Shown here: positions 14,542 through 18,563 of the stretch, in pieces
Position numbering within the stretch: position 1 is the first letter of the stretch
How the letters are laid out: each line of letters opens with the position of its first letter
Source of the DNA: Prolixibacteraceae bacterium
GTDB lineage: Bacteria; Bacteroidota; Bacteroidia; Bacteroidales; Prolixibacteraceae
Assembly: GCA_003457135.1 (NCBI GenBank)
Contig: DMSQ01000012.1
Span: 1 to 18,563 of the forward strand
Direction of reading: 5' to 3'
DNA: 18,563 bases
Made by a program: the position numbers and the translations under genes
The notes under the pieces: generated by a model
Database searches by the model: none
The model's input: the letters and a program-made list of their open reading frames with translations, nothing else
Told to the model about the DNA's origin: nothing

Positions 14542-15315
14542 ATGGAAGCAGAACAAGCCTCCAATGAAAAAAGGATCATTACAATGAAGGATTTTCTGAG
14601 CCATATTTCGTTAGATTGTGTTGTTTTTGGATTTCATTCCAATCAGTTAAAAGTACTTGTGCTTCAAATGAAAACTACTTCAACCTGGGCGCTTCCCGGT
14701 GGTTTTGTGTATGAAGACGAGTCGATGGAAGTTGCTGCAAGCAGGGTTTTGAAAGAAAGGACTGGTTTGAATGAAATATTTTTGCATCAGTTTCATGTTT
14801 TCAGCGATCCGCAACGATCCAAACAAAATCCGGCTGTCCCCGACATGATTTTGGCAGGAGTGACTTTTCCTGAAAAATCATGGTTTGAAAAGCGGTTTAT
14901 ATCTGTGGGTTTTTATGCATTGGTCGAATTCTCGCAGGTTAATCCTCAACCGGATGAGCTTTCCGATGCTTGTGAATGGATTAATCTGGAAAATATCGGA
15001 ATCCTGATGCTGGATCACAATGAGATTCTTCAAAAAGCCCTGGAAACATTACGTATGCAGCTAACCTTCCAACCGATTGGCTACAATCTGCTTCCCGAAA
15101 AATTCACTTTGTCAGAACTTCGGAAGTTGTATGAAACCATTCTGGGGAAAGAACTTGATCGTCGTAATTTTCAGCGAAAAATACTTGCATACGATATTTT
15201 AACCCGCCTGGAAGAAGTGAGACAGGGCGTAGCCCACAAAGCGCCTGCCTTGTACAAATTCAATCTGGTAAACTACAAGCGAGCGCTGGATGAAGGCCTG
15301 CAGGGCAGATGGTAA
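14542..15315 (+). CDS. NrtR-family Nudix-domain transcriptional regulator
   Basis: The 257-residue cytoplasmic protein joins an N-terminal Nudix fold (about 20-155) to a C-terminal winged helix (about 170-245: FTLSELRKLYETILGKELDRRNFQRKIL), the NrtR/AraR architecture. The Nudix box at 53-76 reads GGFVYEDESMEVAASR then VLKERTGL. The consensus RE(U)xEE is reduced to R-V-L-K-E-R, so two catalytic or metal-binding glutamates are missing and hydrolase activity is unlikely. In Bacteroidota, relatives act as sugar-responsive regulators (AraR of Bacteroides is the studied case). Here it sits divergently from two GH3 genes and 310 bases upstream of GH95, suggesting it senses a product of these enzymes. 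The ATG at 14542 is listed, but the methionine at 14584, preceded by AAAGGA at a good distance, is an equally plausible start. Confidence 0.88.
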   Translation: MEAEQASNEKRIITMKDFLSHISLDCVVFGFHSNQLKVLVLQMKTTSTWALPGGFVYEDESMEVAASRVLKERTGLNEIFLHQFHVFSDPQRSKQNPAVPDMILAGVTFPEKSWFEKRFISVGFYALVEFSQVNPQPDELSDACEWINLENIGILMLDHNEILQKALETLRMQLTFQPIGYNLLPEKFTLSELRKLYETILGKELDRRNFQRKILAYDILTRLEEVRQGVAHKAPALYKFNLVNYKRALDEGLQGRW

Positions 15316-15376
15316 TATATATAAACCTAAAATCTACAGTTTTTTAAACGGTTTAAAATTGGATTTATATCTATTT

Positions 15377-15541
15377 TGCCCATAGGGCATAAATGTCAAT
15401 AGAAAAAAACAACCTATAAATCTGTTGTCCGTTAGGACATTAATCTAAAAGGGATTAATTCCCTACGGGAAATTTGTTTTCGTGACCCGCCTTTTCTATT
15501 GATATTCATCTCCTACGGAGAAAATTTAAATAGTTTTTATT
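15377..15541. repeat. Fold-back palindrome cluster upstream of GH95
   Basis: The 310-base gap before GH95 contains TGCCC-ATA-GGGCA (15377-15389), TGTCC-GTTA-GGACA (15426-15439), TTCCC-TAC-GGGAA (15459-15471) and TCTCC-TAC-GGAGA (15509-15521). TCAATAGAAAA (15396-15406) and TTTTCTATTGA (15492-15502) form an 11-base inverted repeat enclosing the middle. The right part (15494-15541) matches the end of the element at 9224-9272. The flanks (15316-15376 and 15542-15625) show no clear structure apart from the GCAAAGTC half-site at 15575-15582. Confidence 0.7.
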
Positions 15542-15625
15542 CCTTGTTGTCTTTCTCGAAAACAAATTTTGACAGCAAAGTCTTTAAAATGACTATTTTC
15601 GTTGGCAGAACTTAACCAAAGACCA

Positions 15626-17944
15626 ATGAAAATAAAACCTTTTCTTCTATTTCTGATTCTAACTTTTACATGTGCCCATTTTTCTTCGGCAAAAGAATCT
15701 CCTGATAACCTCAAACTCTGGTACACCAAACCTGCCCAAAAGTGGACGGAAGCCTTACCAATCGGGAACGGACGGCTGGGGGCCATGATTTTTGGCGGTA
15801 TTGAAAACGATAGAATCCAGTTCAATGAGGAAACGCTTTGGAATGGTGCGCCGAATGATTATGCGCACAAAGGGGCAGTAAAATATCTGGAACCCATCAG
15901 GCAATTACTTTTTGACGGGAAACAAAAAGAAGCCGAAGAACTGGCCATGGCAGAATTTATGAGTGTGCCGCTTAAGCAAAAAACTTACCAGGCATTTGGA
16001 GATTTAAATCTTCACTTCCCGAATCAGCCTTCAGTTACCAATTACCACCGTGAACTCAATCTGACAAATGCCATTCATAAGGTTTCCTATAATTCTGGCG
16101 GAATCAATTATACCCGCGAGTATTTGGCTTCAAATCCGGGTCAGGTCATTGCCATTCGATTAACAGCCGACCAAAAAAAGGCTTTAAATTTTACACTTGA
16201 TTTTGATGCCCTTCATGAAACTAAAACTCTGGAAGCCAGTGGTAACAGCTTAACCTTGAAAGTTCAGGTAAAAGACGGCGCTTTGCGGGGAGTGGCTTCG
16301 CTAAAAGTTGTTTCCGACGGAACGGTTTCTGCAACTGGCAATCAGCTTTCGGTTTCAGCAGCAAAAACAGCCACCATTTATTTGGCAGTTGCTACCAATT
16401 ACATCAACTTCAAGGATGTGACCGGAAATCCGGAACAAACCGTTCAGCAAACTTTGGCCAAGCTTGATAACAGAAAATACGAACAAATCCGCGACGTTCA
16501 TATTGCCGACTATCAGAAACTATTCAACCGTTTTGATGTCCAATTTGCTGAAAATGAAAGGGCAAAATTGCCTACCAATGAACGGATTGTGGCTTTTTCG
16601 AAGGATGCAAATGATCCGCAACTTCTGGCTTTGTATATTCAATATGGACGTTATCTGTTGATTTCGAGCAGTCGCCCCGGAACACAGCCAGCTAATTTGC
16701 AGGGAATCTGGAACGATCAACTGGCTCCGGCATGGGACAGCAAATGGACCGTAAACATCAACACTGAAATGAACTACTGGCCGGTTGAGGTGGCTAATCT
16801 CGCAGAATGTCAGGAACCACTTTACAGCATGATTGCCGATTGCGCCGAAACTGGAAAAATAGTCGCCCGGGAACATTACAGCGCACCGGGCTGGGTACTT
16901 CATCACAACACCGACATCTGGCGTGGTACTGCTCCCATCAACCATTCGAACCACGGAATTTGGGTGACCGGCGGCGCCTGGCTGTGCCGACATTTGTGGG
17001 AACATTACCTGTTTTCTCAGGATAAACAATTCCTTGCTGAAAAAGCTTACCCACTGATGAAGGGAGCGGCAGAATTCTTTACCCAATTCCTGATTAGAGA
17101 TCCAAAATCAGGATACCTCATCAGCACACCTTCAAATTCTCCTGAAAATGGTGGTTTAGTTGCCGGTCCAACCATGGATCACCAGATTATCAGGTCATTG
17201 TTTCGTTCATGCATTGAGGCATCTGACATTTTGGGAACCGATCAGGCATTTGCGGAAAAGCTGAAAGAAATGCTTCCGAAGATTGCCCCCAACCAAATCG
17301 GGAAACATGGCCAACTTCAGGAATGGATGGAAGATCGCGACGATCCGGCCAATAAACATCGTCATGTATCGCATTTGTGGGGCGTTCATCCGGGAAACGA
17401 AATTAACTGGAAAGAAACTCCTGAATTGATGAAGGCAGCCCGTCAGTCGCTCATATATCGGGGTGACGACGGAACAGGATGGAGTCTGGCATGGAAAATA
17501 AACTTCTGGGCACGCTTTCTCGATGGTAACCATGCTTATGAGATGATAAAACTGCTTTTCCGTCCGGTACAGATTGACGATGTCGTTTACACTGGCGGCG
17601 GTGGTTCTTACACTAATCTGTTTGATGCGCATCCGCCATTCCAGATTGACGGTAATTTTGGTGCACCTGCCGGAATGATAGAAATGCTGGTTCAGAGTCA
17701 ACAGAATGAAATTTCCATTCTTCCGGCTTTGCCCGATGCTTTGCCATCAGGAAAAATAGCTGGGGTTTGTGCCCGTGACGGTTTCGAACTGTCATTTGAC
17801 TGGAGCAATGGTAAGCTTCAGAAACTGGAAGTTTTATCAAAGGCAGGACAGAAATGTACGCTCAAATATGGAGGGATGGTGATTGAAATGGCTACTATAA
17901 AAGGGAAAGTATATTCGTTTGATGGAAATCTGAACAAGCTATAA
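15626..17944 (+). CDS. Glycoside hydrolase family 95 alpha-L-fucosidase / alpha-L-galactosidase
   Basis: The 772-residue exported enzyme starts at the ATG at 15626, which opens the signal peptide MKIKPFLLFLILTFTCAHFSSA; a TTG eight codons earlier is less likely. The N-terminal beta domain begins LWYTKPAQKWTEALPIGNGRLGAMIFG. The (alpha/alpha)6 barrel holds the catalytic elements: NINTEMNYWP with Asn377 and Asn379, HHNTDIWRGTAP, QEWMEDRDD with Glu566 as probable general acid, HRHVSHLWGVHPG, and QIDGNFG with Asp675. GH95 enzymes invert at terminal alpha-1,2-linked L-fucose, or at L-galactose in some members, for example on xyloglucan, host glycans or xylan side chains. The residue two before Asn377 is Thr375, where the studied bifidobacterial fucosidase AfcA has histidine; this may favour L-galactose. 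It lies downstream of the NrtR-type gene across a repeat-filled gap, probably with its own promoter. Confidence 0.95.
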   Translation: MKIKPFLLFLILTFTCAHFSSAKESPDNLKLWYTKPAQKWTEALPIGNGRLGAMIFGGIENDRIQFNEETLWNGAPNDYAHKGAVKYLEPIRQLLFDGKQKEAEELAMAEFMSVPLKQKTYQAFGDLNLHFPNQPSVTNYHRELNLTNAIHKVSYNSGGINYTREYLASNPGQVIAIRLTADQKKALNFTLDFDALHETKTLEASGNSLTLKVQVKDGALRGVASLKVVSDGTVSATGNQLSVSAAKTATIYLAVATNYINFKDVTGNPEQTVQQTLAKLDNRKYEQIRDVHIADYQKLFNRFDVQFAENERAKLPTNERIVAFSKDANDPQLLALYIQYGRYLLISSSRPGTQPANLQGIWNDQLAPAWDSKWTVNINTEMNYWPVEVANLAECQEPLYSMIADCAETGKIVAREHYSAPGWVLHHNTDIWRGTAPINHSNHGIWVTGGAWLCRHLWEHYLFSQDKQFLAEKAYPLMKGAAEFFTQFLIRDPKSGYLISTPSNSPENGGLVAGPTMDHQIIRSLFRSCIEASDILGTDQAFAEKLKEMLPKIAPNQIGKHGQLQEWMEDRDDPANKHRHVSHLWGVHPGNEINWKETPELMKAARQSLIYRGDDGTGWSLAWKINFWARFLDGNHAYEMIKLLFRPVQIDDVVYTGGGGSYTNLFDAHPPFQIDGNFGAPAGMIEMLVQSQQNEISILPALPDALPSGKIAGVCARDGFELSFDWSNGKLQKLEVLSKAGQKCTLKYGGMVIEMATIKGKVYSFDGNLNKL

Positions 17945-17950
17945 CTGATT

Positions 17951-18064
17951 CACAGGATTACGCTGCGCTTCACCCTGTGCTGTTACAAGACATCCTTTCA
18001 GGACTTGGTTGGGGCAAAGCTCCGAAATGTAGAAGCATAGGACGGCGTGAAACGAAGTCCTATG
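17951..18064. repeat. Two inverted 29-base hairpin repeats downstream of GH95
   Basis: CACAGG (17951-17956) pairs with CCTGTG (17974-17979), and CATAGGAC (18036-18043) with GTCCTATG (18057-18064). The two 29-base units resemble each other when one is reverse-complemented: CACAGGATTACGC against CATAGGACTTCGT, both closing in CCTRTG. Neither is followed by a T tract. The rest of 17945-18166 shows no gene. Confidence 0.45.
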
Positions 18065-18166
18065 ACAAAGACAAAAGACAATAAGTTCTATGTAAATGCC
18101 TTTACCTTTCCTGTTGATTCTGAATTACTTTTTCCGCACATTTGCATTCCATTAAAATAGCAGGTT

Positions 18167-18475
18167 ATGTTTCAGGTTATCTGGGAATTAAAAGTAAAAT
18201 TCAAGGAACGCGAAAAGTTTGAGCATTTTTATGATGCCAAAGGAGATTGGGTGAAATTCTTCAGCAAATCGTCGGATTACCAGGGAACTGATGTATTGGA
18301 AAGCGGTGATGGCGATGGAATTTTTCTGGTGATTGATGAATGGCAATCGGAAGAAGCTTTTAACGAGTTTGTCAAAAACCAGAAGCCGGACTACGATTTA
18401 CTTGAAGAAAAGGCAAAAGCGGTCAGCCGAACAAAAAAACGCATTTTCATTAACCTGAATCAGGGAGGAGAATAG
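18167..18475 (+). CDS. ABM-like ferredoxin-fold protein (dimeric alpha-beta barrel)
   Basis: The 102-residue cytoplasmic protein fits the antibiotic-biosynthesis-monooxygenase-like or stress-responsive dimeric alpha-beta barrel fold. It has a first strand FQVIWELKVKF, a helix with FEHFYDAKGDWVKFFSKS, then YQGTDVLES, a strand IFLVIDEWQSEEAFNEFV and a helix to TKKRIFINL. Despite the name, many members are not monooxygenases; they include small-molecule-binding proteins and enzymes of unknown activity. No signal peptide is present. It stands alone after GH95, separated by 222 bases with hairpin repeats, and has no visible link to the glycan genes. The start at 18167 is the first in-frame ATG and begins the first strand directly. 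Confidence 0.75.
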   Translation: MFQVIWELKVKFKEREKFEHFYDAKGDWVKFFSKSSDYQGTDVLESGDGDGIFLVIDEWQSEEAFNEFVKNQKPDYDLLEEKAKAVSRTKKRIFINLNQGGE

Positions 18476-18498
18476 TTTAAAATATTTCAGATAATCAT

Positions 18499-18538
18499 GT
18501 AGAGACGTAAGTAGAGACGTAAAATTTTACGTCTCTAC
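18499..18538. repeat. Palindromic repeat with GTAGAGACGT arms plus an extra half-unit
   Basis: A perfect 28-base palindrome (18511-18538) has outer arms GTAGAGACGT and ACGTCTCTAC around the core AAAATTTT. It is preceded by a direct copy of its left end, GTAGAGACGTAA (18499-18510). The outer arms are identical to those of the palindrome at 2134-2163, but the core differs. It lies 23 bases after the ABM-like gene stop. Confidence 0.85.
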
Positions 18539-18563
18539 CCCATGAGTGTCCATTAAAAAAATA

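Noticed and set aside
14697..14772. Active Nudix hydrolase function for the 14542-15315 product
   Set aside because: The box lacks two of the expected glutamates and the protein has a C-terminal winged helix, so a regulator is the better call.
15377..15541. CRISPR-like array in the repeat-rich gap before GH95
   Set aside because: The repeated units are short palindromes of differing sequence with irregular spacing, not identical direct repeats with uniform spacers, and no cas gene is near.
16520..17086. Minus-strand open frame of 188 codons inside GH95
   Set aside because: It overlaps the strongly conserved catalytic region of GH95 and shows no protein-like domain; it is a shadow frame. The frame at 17207-17701 is rejected for the same reason.

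Overview
The window looks like a chromosomal segment of a Bacteroidota bacterium, probably a Bacteroidales/Marinilabiliales-type polysaccharide degrader. The basis is Bacteroidota-style -7 promoter boxes (TAnnTTTG), a DUF5916 outer-membrane protein, Bacteroidota-type GH3 and GH95 glycosidases, a NrtR-type Nudix regulator, moderate-to-low G+C and interspersed palindromic repeats. The exact lineage is inference. No rRNA, tRNA, CRISPR array, transposase or integrase was seen.

Layout. (1) 1-2125: a terminator-like hairpin from an upstream gene, then the housekeeping gene metG with its own -7 box. (2) 2134-6865: an accessory island. A type II toxin-antitoxin (TA) module of the RelE/ParE kind, with its flanking terminator and promoter, occurs twice in direct orientation (2204-2873 and 5817-6484). 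Copy 1 is intact. Copy 2 has an intact antitoxin, but its toxin frame carries two nonsense codons. Between the copies, on the minus strand, lie a large membrane-anchored AraC-TolB-like-TPR regulator and a small secreted orphan protein. A small four-helix membrane protein starts 3 bases after the dead toxin. (3) 6852-17944: a glycan-use cluster. On the minus strand are a periplasmic GH3 enzyme, a GH3 lipoprotein with an EF-hand loop, and a DUF5916 beta-barrel protein. On the plus strand, divergent from them, are a NrtR-family Nudix regulator whose Nudix box has lost key acidic residues, and a secreted GH95 enzyme. (4) 18167-18475: a small ABM-like ferredoxin-fold protein, then a palindromic repeat.

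How the genes may work together. The GH3 enzymes would release terminal beta-linked sugars and the GH95 enzyme terminal alpha-L-fucose or alpha-L-galactose from oligosaccharides. The NrtR-type protein, encoded between the two arms, is the obvious candidate local sensor and repressor. No SusC/SusD pair is present, so this is a side-chain-trimming or oligosaccharide-finishing locus rather than a full polysaccharide utilisation locus (PUL).

Most worth a second look: the duplicated TA unit with toxin death and antitoxin retention; the one-chain transmembrane AraC-TPR regulator it flanks; the His-to-Thr change beside the GH95 catalytic asparagines; and at least three families of palindromic intergenic repeats, including two elements with identical 10-base outer arms but exchanged 8-base cores.
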